NCBI RefSeq assembly: GCF_000002235.5
Contig: NW_022145597.1
Span: forward strand, 1,457,501-1,521,500
Reading direction: 5' to 3'
DNA from: Strongylocentrotus purpuratus
Taxonomy: Eukaryota; Echinodermata; Echinoidea; Camarodonta; Strongylocentrotidae
Length of the DNA: 64,000 nt
Shown: one piece after another, positions 37,437 through 49,795 of the stretch
How positions within the stretch are numbered: position 1 is the first letter of the stretch
Layout of the letters: the number at the start of each line of letters is the position of its first letter
Program-made: the position numbers and the translations under genes
The notes under the pieces: generated by a model
Seen by the model: the letters and a program-made list of their open reading frames with translations, nothing else
What the model was told of the DNA's origin: nothing
Databases searched by the model: none

Positions 37437-38410
37437 AAAACTATGGTTCTTCTAATTTAGGGTGTAGGGGCTAGGCGGCTTCGTATGTTTTATATAAAAG
37501 ATAACTACCACTGTACTACCGAAAAGCTAATCATCTTTCGTCAAAGATTTTCGTCGCCATAATTTTGCAATACCTATTCGTTGGAGCATGCCTGCGTTAG
37601 ATTCTGAAACTCATAATAAGCACTTCGCGTCACTTCATTATATTTAATCCCGGCGCCTCTGGGCTCATCACATCATTATGAAACTTGTCAAGATTATTTT
37701 CTCAGTGGTTAGCATTTCCCCTCAAGTGCACGGTGTAAACCCTACCCACGTCCTTGTGGATAAAGGTGGCTGGATTGTCTGGGCGATCATAATCTAGCGG
37801 CGATACTTGAAACAAGACTGAGTAGCATCGCTTGAAATCATAGATAACATCATGTTTGGTGCTTGGCTTATCTTGAGAGCCATCTGAATGGATATTTGTA
37901 GAAGATCACTTTTTATGCATCATTGGTTACATGCGCCGTTCATAATTTTTCCGCCTTAGTACACACATAATGAATACCGAATGTTGACCTTTTTTAATTT
38001 TATGTTAAGCAACAAGAAATAATAATTTGGTCTGATTGTCCATTTCCTCAAGAATCCGAATCGATAAATCTAAAGTCTATTGACGTGTTATTACACTCAG
38101 TAGTTATCGTATATTAATAGAAAGAATGCACTTCATCAGTGTTCATTAGTTGAGCCGTTTCAGATCCTCACTAGCCACTGTTGCCTAGTCGGTGCCCAGT
38201 ATAGAGTTATTACGGCTGTGTAGTTAATAGGTTCATATCTAACACAGATGCTTAGCTTCAAGATGTTCCTCTCTTCAAGCAGAGGAATGAAGGTTCACTT
38301 CGTAGTTGCTATTTCACGAATCGCTACTTTTGGAGTTCAATCCATTTCAAAGGACTGTATCGGTTGAACTAATTAGATAATCGATCATTGAGATTTTAGA
38401 AATTTGAATG

Positions 38411-38574
38411 TTCACTAAAACCTAACCCCGGGTCCTAATATCACCTTTAACAGAATGAAAACTGATATGTCAGACCAGCTAAGTATGTTAAAACCAATTA
38501 TGGACAAAAGTTTACACCCGGTGTAGGGTTTGAAATGGATCACTTTGTTTTAGACCTTACTTTTAAAAAACTTG
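38411..38574 (-). repeat. Right arm of the 3.4-kb inverted repeat pair
   Basis: Inverse of 35201-35344 with an extra ~20 bases. The 3.07 kb between the arms contains a LINE tail, a (CTT)n tract and no transposase, so the arms are either ends of one large degenerate element or two independent copies. Confidence 0.6.
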
Positions 38575-40986
38575 TAAATCAAATGTTATCGCACATTCTT
38601 CCAAAATCGGATCAAATTCAAATCGTAAAGTACGCGTAGGGTTTAAGGCGTATCACATAATGGAAAAAAGCGTGTTGTTTAACCGAGGCATATCAGAGGG
38701 ATGCTCAAGAGAGTATGGCGTACATAGTGTTCATGTGAACAATGATAAAAACAGGTTTCTTTGTCATCGAAGGTCAATTTATCTGCAACGAAAATAGCAA
38801 CAAACTGCAGCTGAACGAAAAAGTCAACCTTGGAAAATCCATTTTTAAACAAGTTATCAAACTGTCCTTGACCAATAATGCATTAAAGGGACGATAATGC
38901 ATGTGATTACACAGTGATAGAATCGCGTAGCTTTGGTCATCTTCGTATAATGTAAATCAAATATGAGTATCATGATACTCTACCTACAATGTACATACTT
39001 GTCGTAGCTAGTCGCATTGCCACCTTTAAAATGTATTACATTTCTTTTCGTATTACATGAACTCTATCAAATGGTCAATAATCAGACTTTGTTCGAAATT
39101 GTTTAGAAAGGTCGCAACATTTAAGATATACTAAACTAACATATTTCTGGAATTGATATCTTCCATCAAAGTGTAAATCTTCAATAGTTGCATTCATGAA
39201 TATATAATTCTCCAGAGCATAATCGTTTTTATCAGTGGTTTCATAAAACAGTTGAAATTCACATATATTTTAATACAAGTATTGACAAAAATGAAAAGTG
39301 TCTCTTTAACAAGGTAGACGTAAACTGCACGTACGTTAAGATTATGATAAGGTAATATCTGCCAGCGATCTTGATTCAAAATCAAAGTTATGAGGAAAGA
39401 AATATAGGGAAAATTAGATCTCCTTGTTATAGAAAAGAGTTCTTTAAATAAAGTCTAATGATTCAGTAAGTTGTCTTTCTATCCCTGTTTATTCCACTTT
39501 TGCTTTTAAAAGGAAAGTAAAGCGTGGGTGTATTTATCTTCCCTAACTATGGATGGTCAGAGGGACAGCCGTTATCGGAATACAATGAATGTCCTCCGAT
39601 AACGAGACAAGTTACGCATCAGTAAACACACAGTCTCGGGGCACGCCACGCTATTACCTTTGCGCTACACTCAAACCAAAAGCGCTGACCTTTCCGACAA
39701 GGGCTTGTTTCGAGAAGAAAAAAAAAATCATTTAATAATTCGAAAAACCGCAGAGAATTAGATATGTAAAAGGGAAGCTACATTGTCTTTCTGATTAAAG
39801 ACATCGGTTTTTAATAAGAAAACGGCTTTCTCTTGTCGAATGACATTTAGTACTACCTGTACTATCTGGTAAATCATGTTAAGCATAAAGATTGGATTGG
39901 ATGGAATAGATAACATGTCGTTTCAGTTTATTTATAGTGTCTATGACATCGCAGTCTCGTTTAAAACCAAGCGATGACAAAATGTCATGGACATTGAAAT
40001 AGCTCAAAATATGGTTCTCAATGACATGAGTTTTATCAGGTAAAGTTAGAAGCACACTTCGCGTTTATTTTTTCAAAAAGACAAATATATGCCAAAGCCA
40101 AGAACGCCGAAATGGAAGGGTGGGGAAGGGTGGGAAGGAGGATGGGGTGTTTTATTTGTCGTCAATGAAAAGCTTGCACGAGAACGCTTACGACTTGTTT
40201 TCTTTTCGTCTGCTTGTCAACAAAATGTGAATGTGCTCTTTTTAGTTTGAAGAGAGATTTCCACACATGTATTTATTTAATTGTATCGATGAATGAAAAC
40301 GTTGCCTTTTTTTAAAGCAAGGAGCTTCATATCCATAATACGACGATTACATTGATACGTCGAAAGTAAGATCTTCAATGAAACAGCCAAAATATTTTTA
40401 AGACGTTTAGGCATATTATAGGGACATCATATACTTAACCCTTTCCTTCACTGTTGCATAGGTATACTTGAAGAACAGACAGTGATAAGCAAAATAGAAA
40501 ACACTAATCAAAATTTGATTAGACCTTAATCTACTTTTTTGCCTCTAAATTTACCGTATTTCTATTATAACAATACAACTTTTTTTTTTCGTCGTTTGAA
40601 TTCATCTTCGTAACAAATAGTGACATAAAGCAGTGTTAAGTGGTGGAATTGATATGGATTTCATGGTAATGACTAATTTCTATTTAAAAAAAAGGCTTAA
40701 TTAAACCTATTTCTAAATGGAGTCCCATCAAGGTTGGCTTTCCATCAAAGATTCCCTAATTTTCCATAACAGTAACGTTAGATGTAGGAAAGTGGGAAAG
40801 AAAAATATTTGTAATGTATAGTGAGAACACATTGCCACTTTGAATTTCTTTTATAATTTATGACCATGATTCTACGCAACGATCCATTCCCAATTATTGT
40901 GACAAAGTGCTTTACATGACCTTTACCTCATATAAAAACTAAAATATTAACATAAATCTCCCTTTTCTTCACCTCCTTTTAAACAG
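38575..40986. other. No gene seen
   Basis: A+T-rich. Contains the 10-bp inverted repeat at 39570 and a G-rich AAGGGTGGGAAGG stretch at 40118. Confidence 0.45.
39570..39604. other. 10-bp perfect inverted repeat
   Basis: CGTTATCGGA and TCCGATAACG with a 15-base loop. No associated feature. Confidence 0.55.
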
Positions 40987-41090
40987 TTCTAGCCGTCACA
41001 ATAGTACTAGCTAATATGAATGCCCCGATTATTATTGAGATTGACGATGTGAAGCCGATTAAAACACTTCGCACTCGAGTAGTATCTTGA
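40987..41090 (+). CDS. Weak candidate exon after a strong pyrimidine tract
   Basis: A very good acceptor (CTTCACCTCCTTTTAAACAG) precedes 40987. Entered with two bases the frame reads LAVTIVLANMNAPIII then EIDDVKPIKTLRTRVVS and stops at 41088-41090. Possible donor GAT|GTGAAG inside. Followed at once by a second acceptor-like TTATTGCAG (41098). May also be a conserved regulatory element (TAAT-core motifs at 41120-41150). Unrecognised. Confidence 0.2.
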
Positions 41091-41355
41091 TTATTGCAGA
41101 CAATTGCTCCATCTTCTCTAACGACGCTTTAATTGAAGCAATCTAATCCTGCTGGAGCGATGGATAAATTAAGAAGATTTGATGTCTTGAACACGTGTTT
41201 TGCGTAAAACTTTAATGAAGAACAGACGCGAAGGATCGGACCGAATTTGATTCGTTTTGACCCAATTCCATGCAATTTAGGAAATAAATCTTGGAAATGC
41301 TATACGCAGTCGAATGGAAATGAAAGAAAAGGGAGAGAAATATTAAAATACTTGC

Positions 41356-41870
41356 CTCCGCACTAACCCAATTCCAGCCGAGAGATGAGTTCGTCTTCAC
41401 AGGTGCATTGCCAAGTGTAATGTTCGTTTTCTCTCGCTATTTGTGATTTGACATCGAGTGATTGTCCGTACGTGTTCCTTTCATTCCATTTGGCTCCACA
41501 TAAATGACTCTCCTTCGTAAGCAACCCAGTCACAATGGAGCGCTTGCTTGTTTTCAGCTGCCACGCTCGCCTCTCCTCCACCCACCAAACAGGCACACAC
41601 GTGCTGTCTTCACACGCGCACACAAACACACCCACACACACTTCGGTTTCCGTGGCGGAAGAAAACTTCTTACACACCTGTGAATCAAAGTGTTTGTGCG
41701 CAGACGCGTAGCTTGTGACGTCAGGGCAATGATAGCCAAGCAAATAGCGGGAAAGTATATGCCTTTCCCTTTTTTAATTCTTCCGCACAAGGGGGGGGGG
41801 GGGGGGGGGGGGGAGGATCAGAGCGATGGAGGGAGAGAGTGTGGTGTACAAAATATGACGTCATTTACCG
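41356..41870 (-). promoter_or_regulatory. GC-elevated segment with two full CRE palindromes; possible promoter and 5' non-coding exon
   Basis: This half-kilobase has clearly more G+C and CpG than its surroundings. It holds two complete TGACGTCA sites (41716-41723 and 41856-41863) on either side of a G23 run (41791-41813). On the minus strand the frame is open for about 126 codons without an in-frame ATG and ends near a GC-type donor (GGAG|GCAAGT at 41356). Inference: a promoter plus first untranslated exon, perhaps of the minus-strand prepropeptide gene whose next acceptor is at 32849, giving an intron of about 8.5 kb. CREB-type sites are common at neuropeptide promoters, but the link is a guess. 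It could instead be an enhancer or belong to another gene. Confidence 0.25.
41791..41813. repeat. G23 homopolymer
   Basis: Longest pure G run in the window. Other G or C runs of 9 or more lie at 10622-10645 (interrupted), 10969-10981, 13922-13939, 14117-14137, 20411, 21379, 30676, 44877, 52703 and 59149/59169. Confidence 0.95.
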
Positions 41871-42469
41871 AGGCAGACTCTGAGCGTATTACATAGGGTT
41901 TTGTTATTCTCAGAGCCTCAATTAATATATAAATATGCCTCCTTTCAAGCAATTCTATTTCATCTAATTGTTCTTATATTTGTTATGTTATAAATCTATT
42001 TTGAGATTGTAAATGTCAGCTGTGGATAAATTGAATATAGACTGATACTATTTTAGTAGCATGCAAATATATCTTATATATAACTTCAAAATATAAAATT
42101 TTGCATTTTGCAAAATAGCAAGCGCATTTGATCATCTGACGATGTATGGGCAAGTCAATGTCCCCACAAGATACCGATGCCATGGACGATTTGATTGGCA
42201 GCCTCACTTCAGCATTGATAAGACCGACTATTTAGACAAGAATTACATGCATCATGTTATATAATACCATGTTAAAGGTAAAGACCTGTATTGGAAGCGC
42301 CCCAATTTCAAAAAATGAAATGGAAGCTCTTATTACCAATCATGTGAAAGAATATGTTTTGAATATTACATGACGATAAAAATTTTGACGGGAAACCGCC
42401 TACTAATTGATATATTTGGTAAATTAGTATATCTATATACTGTTGAGAGATACAAATGCACGTGTCGCA

Positions 42470-42662
42470 CACGTGTGTGTAGTCCCATATACATCTTTAT
42501 GTGTACAGTGCTTCTAACTTCATGAAGACTTGGCCAAATTTCTTATAATTTTGATGATTCCAGAACCTTGCAGTACATCATGCTAGATGATCAACCTTTT
42601 CTGATCGATTTCACAACGTTTCTTTCACTATGCAATTGCATGACCATAACTGATCTTTAGCT
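42470..42662 (-). mobile_element. Partial, diverged family 1 MITE
   Basis: The stretch from TAGTCCCATATACATC to CATGACCATAACTGATC aligns with 55120-55310 in the same orientation, with many substitutions. A TTAA lies at 42663-42666. The part that should precede it is not similar to the other copies. A TTAA followed by AGGTAAAGACC at 42272 may be the edge of a different element. Confidence 0.5.
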
Positions 42663-42666
42663 TTAA

Positions 42667-44540
42667 TCGTTGGTATACGTATGAAAAACAAACTGGTCAA
42701 ATTCCGTTGACCTGCCCATATGCGATTATTATTTTTTTTAATTCATTTTTTTAGAAGTATTATTAATTGTTGTAGTTATTTTTGTTGTATTTATCATCCC
42801 GATATAAAAAAATGTATATTTTATGAAACCCAGTAAATTACGGTGGGTAATATTTGAGTTTTAAATGTGTGTAGTTTTGGTAAAATATGGAGGAAATTCC
42901 AAATAGATAGATAGCTCCTTCATAATTATTCTTTTGAAAAACCTATTCACCGTCATGGCAACATCAGAAATCTCCTGTGTAAAGAAATAAAGAAATACTA
43001 CTCCATAAATATGTATATAAGCCATATCATTGAAAATGGTCGCATTAATCATATAACATGTCGGATAACACGTCACAACATATTCATCAATTTCACACTG
43101 TAGTATACTGTACCGTATTGTAAAAAAAAAGGTCACGGTGTTAACTGAACCAAGATTATAGGCTCTCGGCCAGCTTATGAATATGATATCGTTGTCCCTG
43201 TGTGCCTTTCTTATATGAGATGAATCATTCAGACAGTTTTATGGAAACTGATAGGATGTAAATGTTTATGGCATTTTTATTCAAATCGATGATGCGATGC
43301 GATGATGCGGCTGACAGTATATGAAGATATTTCAATCAGTTAAAAAAGGCATTAGGTTTTTTTTTGCATGTGTCTTTCGCACTTTGCCATCCATTTCATT
43401 CCACATCAGGCTTTTTATTGGTTGAATATTTCAATTCAAAACCAATCCTACTAGAGGTGTTTTGTGTAGTATTGTCATTGTTACTGTAATTATCATAATT
43501 ATTATTATTAGTATTGGTAACATTAGTATTATCATCATTGTTATCATACATGTGAGGTTATAAGAGTACAGGGTTCACTACTGTGAAGTATCCATAAGCT
43601 GGCTCATGGCTGAGCGACTATAATCTAGGTACAGTTAAAAATGTGACTATCATAATATGGTACAGTATGCTACCGTGTTCAATTGTCGAATCGGGTGGAA
43701 TTTATGTGAAAGTGTTGAAAACAAGTAAGGAAATGGACCGAGGTACGTCCGCTTTAAATCATCTCATATGATTACTATTCTTAGATAGGGTTGGTTTTTA
43801 AGTGTATATCCTTTAAAGCCAGTGTTTTTTAAATACTATTTGTGAAAACATATCCATGTATTTTTTATCCAGCTTCATGACTAAACTTTAATTTTCATTT
43901 GGATCTGAAACACCATTGATAATCATTCCAAGAGAAATACTCTCAGTAACTATTCCCTGATGAATTACTGCCCTGACAATTGACCAATAAAATGTCATTA
44001 CAACGTATTTTAATTAGAGATCTGAATGTAATTTTTGGTTATTTTTTCTTTAAGAGATGTTTATCAAATGGTAAATTTGGTATGGGGTGATTGTGTTGGG
44101 GTTATTGTTCCATCGGTAGGTTGTCATGTTGGGAGGGTGATTGGGATCTGTTTCTTCATAAATGATAACAAGAATAAATCACAAAATAATATTTAAAAAA
44201 AAACAATTAGAACAAAATCCAAGTGTTACAGCCCTCCCCCAAACAAACACAAATCCAGTAGTTATGCTGGACGGCTTTAGAGAGGTTTTATAAGAGGTCA
44301 AGATCAAAGAAGCAGAAAAGAAGACAAAGAGGATACAAACAGAAGAAAAAACTAACTGTAAAGGTCAAATACTTGTAACTCTTCCCACAAAGAGAAGTGT
44401 AGTTTTGTCAACAATTGTCGTTGGGGGTGGAAGCATGGATGCAAATGCGTTTAGCCTGAGGATTGGGTGTCTTTATGGGTAGATATCAAATGTTCACGTG
44501 CCGCCTCGGTTTATTAGGTTTTGCCGGCTTGTTTCCTTAC
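42667..44540. other. No firm gene
   Basis: A+T-rich. A purine-rich stretch at 44270-44390 opens a Lys/Arg-rich plus-strand frame that is probably compositional. Would hold intron of the 44.6-kb minus-strand exon if that is real. Confidence 0.4.
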
Positions 44541-44639
44541 TTGGTCGATTTTCTTTCTCGATCAACTTGCTGATGGTCATGCAAGCGACGCCTCCGTGCT
44601 CGCAAATTGGCGTTCATTCCTGTTCTGTAGATCATTACT
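44541..44639 (-). CDS. Candidate 99-base exon, very basic; resembles a GPCR third intracellular loop
   Basis: On the minus strand an excellent acceptor (CATTCGCTATCTTTTAG) precedes 44639 and a donor AA|GTAAGG follows 44541. Of the three frames only one is open. It enters with one base and reads VMIYRTGMNANLRA followed by RRRRLHDHQQVDRERKSTK, leaving two bases. The segment is CpG-rich against an A+T-rich background. Inference: an M-I-Y end of a membrane helix, then a long Arg-rich linker ending in RERKST-K, is what class A GPCRs show between helices 5 and 6. A basic nuclear-localisation or bZIP-like region is the main alternative. I did not find flanking exons carrying helices. Confidence 0.42.
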
Positions 44640-45729
44640 CTAAAAGATAGCGAATGGAAGCGTGTTAATCACTGATTTGATTTTATACATCCTCCGAAAG
44701 TGCAGATTCTACTTCATTTGTTCTTCCATTATGAGTTGTCTTTAAAACTTGCTTTTGGCATTGCTTGATACGCTCTGTCTTTGGAAACGTTTTAAAATGA
44801 TGGAAGTTTGAATTAAGCTACGGTACCTTATTATTATTCAATTCCATTTGTTGCTCTCTTCTTTTTTTTTTTGGGCGGGGGGGGGGGGAGGTGGGGGCGA
44901 TGGGGCTAATTTGTCAACATTTTTGAGAATTTCAAAGATAATTATAAAAAAAGAAAAATACGTATGGTTTGCAGAAGCTTCTCTCCGGATAATATCTTAA
45001 ACCTGGTCTTGAAAGGACTAGAATCGCTAGTGTCTTGTTCTGTAACATCAGAGACCACAACATTCGAATTGATGTGACTCATTAACGCCCTTCCTTGCCT
45101 ATTTCAAGCATCTTAGATAGTCGCCTTGACGATGACGATGACGTTCCTGACAATTCAATATATATGATAGATATCTCAACATGTTATGTAAAATGTGAAG
45201 AGCATAACAAAAAAAGTGGCAAAACGTCAGATGTATGAAAATAGAAATGCAGACAAATAATGTGAGCATGTATCGTGTACTGATTACCATATTCTTGTTG
45301 CGGTTTGCTTTGGCTGTTAAAATCTTGACTGAAAAAATGTTGCTGTTGGAATCTGAGTATTCTTGTAACAATAAGTGTGTTTCTCACGTCTTTCCTTCAA
45401 ACCATCAGAAGAATGTTTTGAAGTTTTCCACAATCATGAAAATAGCATTGCTACAGATTTCTGTTTTTTTGTAAATGCTATATTGAGCCGTACAACGGAT
45501 TTCAATTTATATCGGCCAATGCAAAAGGAAACATGCGTAGCTTTGTTAATAAACAGCTATGTTTGGCTTTCCTATCAAGTATACATTTCCATTTATTTTC
45601 ATGTTTGTTTTTGCGAACAATTTCGAAATATCAAATTCATTAGCTATAATGTTATTCACTCAAAAAACATTAAAAGTTTTAAAAAAGAAAAAGCGTGTAG
45701 TTTTACGTCAAATAAAAACACTATGTCTG

Positions 45730-45838
45730 CGTGTACTGTGCGTGTGCGTGTGCGTGTGTGTGTTCGTGAGTGTGTGTGTGTGTGTGTGTATGTGTGTGAG
45801 CGAAAAAGAGAAAGGGAGATAGGGAGAGTGTGTGTGTG
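45730..45838. repeat. (GT)n tract
   Basis: GTGTGCGTGTG repeats with a short GA-rich interruption. It makes the Cys/Val-rich tail of an otherwise unconvincing open frame (45375-45869). Confidence 0.9.
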
Positions 45839-46277
45839 CGCACCTATGTTCGCGATGGGCTCACTTTAAAAATAGCTGACGCTCTTTCATTTTAATGATT
45901 TTTGGAAACAGGAATTAAACAAATGAAGTCACCAATGCTGTTTAAGCGTTCAGTGTTATATTAATCAAGTGTACTTGTATGTGACTGTAAAATCTATTGA
46001 AGATATTTAAGAGCATCTAAGCATGTACATGTAGTATATTAAGGTTTCAATGCATTTCTCTTCCTCTTTTAATGCTTTGAAACTGAAGATAGCCAAAGAC
46101 CGTCAAAAGATATTTTTATCACCGACCCTCACACATGACATAATTGATATAGAAATAATGAGGTTTGAGACCATGGAAGTAGGTCATTTATATCAGCTGT
46201 TGTAAGGTTGTACGGGAGAGCTTCGTTCACACATCATGCTGTAACCCGCTTAGGATAGATTAATTCATGATCATCAT

Positions 46278-46575
46278 GAGGAGGAGGAGGAGGAGGAGGA
46301 GGAAGAGGAGGAGGAGGAGGGGGAGGAAGGAGAGAATAACAATATGTTCATGATGATGAGGATGAACATGATAATAATAATGATAACGTTTACCATTATG
46401 AACATGATAATAACAACAACAGTAACAACAAGAATTTGAATAATAGTAACTGATAATAATATTTTACATCGATGATAATTATAATAATGATAATAATAAT
46501 AATAATAATAGTAATAGTAAAAATAATGATAATTATAATCGATCATAATGATGACGTTAATAATAATAACAATTA
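46278..46575. repeat. (AGG)n followed by (AAT)n-rich tract
   Basis: AGG trinucleotides at 46278-46335, then ATAATAATG/GATAATAAT sequence to about 46575. Confidence 0.9.
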
Positions 46576-47671
46576 GAAGAAGAGGAACTTAAAAATATTA
46601 AAAACATCAATTATAATGATATTAGCGATAATAATTAATAGCAAACCAAAAATTGCATAAACACTTAATAAATGTATTACGTTTTATAATATCTATGTCG
46701 TATATCAAAAATGAAGGTGAATGTTTCAATGGATCTTTTTCATGCTTGCTGCACGTACCGCCACTCCTTACCATCACCTACCATTCATTGATACCTCATT
46801 TATTTTCTTCGACTCTCTTCTGAGACGTTTATTGTGTGAACAGGTCTATAACGACTGTGTGTCTAAGCATGCCACTATAGGCTCCATGAATCAAGCACCT
46901 ATTGATCAGTCTTTTATCACGTGAGCTCAGGTGATAAGGCTCTCACGATTTAAAGGGTTTGAGATAATCTTGCCGTGGCAGGGCTCAGCTCGGGAAAAAA
47001 ACGATCCCGTATGATTGCTTTTAAAAGGTGTAGACGAAATTAAATCATTTAAAATAAAGGTAGGCCCTATTCTATTTGAAAATCAGATTTAAGAGAAAGA
47101 AACAGACGTGATGGACATAGGCAACTGGCAAAGGAAAGGGAAACGTTCTCAAGATGTAATAGTGCGTGCATATTATCGCGCCACAACCAAGCAGGTTTTG
47201 TACATATTTTCTAAGAAGTAGACCAAGTAGACAAAATGCATCCCCATAGCGTGGTAAAAACATTCCCTCCCCGGTCTGCTATCTGAGGGAATTATTTAGA
47301 AAGGAGTAGACAAATTACGTACACATAACGTGATGAAAATACTTCTTCCTCGGCTAACAATTACTGATGTAGGTAACTTAATGTAAGGGTATAATATATA
47401 TAAATCTTTTTCTTGCCACAATACATATGTCACAATTTTATTAAGGGTTTATAGCATTACTTTCTCTTTTCCAATGTTGTATTTTATTTATAGCACAATA
47501 TTAGGATTCGCCATCTCTAACGAGAATGTCGCTAACACCATGCTACTACATAAACAAATTGCTCGTCTAAATCTAATATACTCCAACAAATTTCGATCAT
47601 AATGCGGCTCTGATATTCATAACGTAGTGTGACCTCATCAGTCTTAAGAAGGTAGGCACTACCAGGGAGTG

Positions 47672-47687
47672 GCTATGACGTCATAGC
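47672..47687. promoter_or_regulatory. 16-bp palindrome centred on a full CRE
   Basis: GCTATGACGTCATAGC is a perfect palindrome containing TGACGTCA. It lies about 55 bases before the TTAA element at 47747. No gene start is visible next to it. Confidence 0.4.
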
Positions 47688-47746
47688 TGGTATGGTGATG
47701 AGCAGGTTCTATTCTTGTGAGCTTTAGAGGAGGGAATCTGAGTTAA

Positions 47747-48277
47747 AGGTATTATGTCCCATTTGCAGGCCAAAATAATGAAAAGGTTAAATTCCAACGG
47801 CATTTGAAAGATAATACTAATTTAGAACTTCCTTAAAACAGGTGGGGCTTGAAAATGTATTCAAGTGGGAAAATAACGACTACAAGTTGTCAAATCGACT
47901 TAGGAGCTATAGAGCCAATAAGTAATAGTCTTGATTTTCAGACCGTTGTACCGAATGGTCATACGTTTTATGCTGCGCAAAGATTCAATCGGATTAATTT
48001 TGGCCATCATAAGAAGTGGGTTATTGATGTAGACACATGCTCATGTACCCTTTCCAGCTCATTTTATGTATGTTATTACCAAAGAAGAAAAAAGCCAGTC
48101 AGTCACTCAATAGTGTCTGACAGTGAAGTCTAGCAAGTAAACGGGTTTCCTTGAATAATTTGAATATTAGGACACTGCTAACGTTTAAATTTCACAGATA
48201 GGACATACATGACATATTCATGATTCCTGCAAAGTTCTACATAATTTGAGGTTGGCTGCAAAAAGGACATAGTATCT
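47747..48277. mobile_element. TTAA-type MITE (family 4), 531 bp
   Basis: Left end AGGTATTATGTCCCATTTGC and right end GCAAAAAGGACATAGTATCT are inverted repeats of about 25 bases with a few mismatches, flanked by TTAA at 47743-47746 and 48278-48281. The 94-codon open frame at 47849-48133 lies wholly inside and is therefore not taken as a gene. Confidence 0.65.
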
Positions 48278-48281
48278 TTAA

Positions 48282-49795
48282 AGGTAGTCAAGTTTTAATC
48301 ACCTTGACATGTATTTATAAACGTTCCAGTCCAGGTTTAGGGAGAGTTAGCAGTACACTGATTCATACACTGAACCCAATGTGTCAAACCTTTCATCTTC
48401 TAAAAGTCACACTACTCTTTAATAATAGGCATACATGTATCATTTCATATATTAAAAAATGATTTCCAATTTTCAGTTTAAGACTCGTATAATATTGCTT
48501 CATTTTCCACATAATTAAAGCTAATATACATAATAAAGGACTTCGTTGGAGGAAAGTTTAACCATACTTGCACCTTAGGGAATACGGCCTTTGTGCTTTT
48601 CATGAACCGTTCAGGCCATCTGAGGATATCAGGTATCACATTTTCACCCAAATATTAACGAGAACGTCCAAGAGCCATGAGCAAGGTTTGATAATATTCT
48701 TAATCTATATCATATAAATTAATGTCCAGAACATTCGAAATGATGACAGATATACAAGAAGAAAGAGGAGGTGAGGCGAGAGGCAGGCAGATACAGTCAG
48801 AGACGCGTCGTGAGAGAGAAAATGAGATAGACGAACAATTTAAAGCATAACTACGTCTAATTCTGCATTTAGCTGTGAAAATTAATGTACGCTGTAAAAG
48901 CTTCAATTCCTTTTCAAAATTCCTTTTGACCATACGTGGTTGCAAATCAGACTCACTTCCTTGCAAGATGGGCCGTTACAATAGGCCTACTATTCGACCT
49001 AACTCCGTCTCTATACCATTGTTATACCAAATACTCAAGGGATATCAAGCTAGGGAAGCTATACAATTGGAGATTCCTCTCTACCTCGTGTTTGCATTAT
49101 GTTATAATGAAAATATCACATTCAATGGTAAGATTAAAGGTCACCAATTCGTTAGACAAACAGACTTTGACGTTTACTAATGGCTGTTGAAGCTTGCTTT
49201 CCATTGTATGAAGGGTTGCTGTGTAGTTCACACTCGGCTGGAAGGTTAAATCACTTGTCTATGATTTACCTTTTATTTCCAATTATATCAGTCATGCAGA
49301 TAAGTGCTCTTAGATGTTATTATTATCATATGAAAGTGTTATCCAAACAAAGGCTGATATCGATGCAGAAAATCAATTCAAATGCATTACTATTTATTTC
49401 ATAATATCACCTTATCTTTTGCTGAAACCCTGCCAATGAAAGGTAAATGCTTCACCACTAAAACATCTATACGGCTAAAATACCAACGTGTTTCAAACCA
49501 AGCAGAATCATATTTGATTCCATGAAGCATTAGATTTTAAAGGAATATTCTTATTCTAGAGAGAAAACGAATATTTGTTACATGCATTACAATCTCTTTT
49601 GATTTGACCTTTGTGTCGGGTTTAAGAACAAGCCATATCATTTGCATACATTTTTTAATATGCAAACATTAAAGTATATACAAAGCATTTCAAGGTGAAA
49701 TGCTACGTGCCTGAAATGATTCATACATAGCATTAAATAGCAAGAGTAAAAGGGGCCGCCATCCAAAGCCTATGGAGGCTGAACAGTTAACAGAA
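48282..49795. other. No gene seen
   Basis: Short overlapping frames on both strands (48700-49404) without splice or composition support. Confidence 0.45.

Larger units (their letters stand above)
44640..47671. other. No firm gene; microsatellites
   Basis: Holds a poly-T/G10 run at 44860-44890, the GT tract and the AGG/AAT tract. A 51-codon ATG frame at 46048 has no further support. Confidence 0.45.

Noticed and set aside
44270..44392. Lys/Arg-rich plus-strand frame (KKQKRRQRGYKQKKK)
   Set aside because: The stretch is simply purine-rich, which yields Lys and Arg codons; no donor or homologue.
45375..45869. 164-codon plus-strand frame
   Set aside because: Its C-terminal third is the GT repeat, and the A+T-rich start has no coding character or splice support.
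47849..48133. 94-codon plus-strand frame
   Set aside because: It lies wholly inside the TTAA-flanked MITE at 47747-48277 and has no transposase features.
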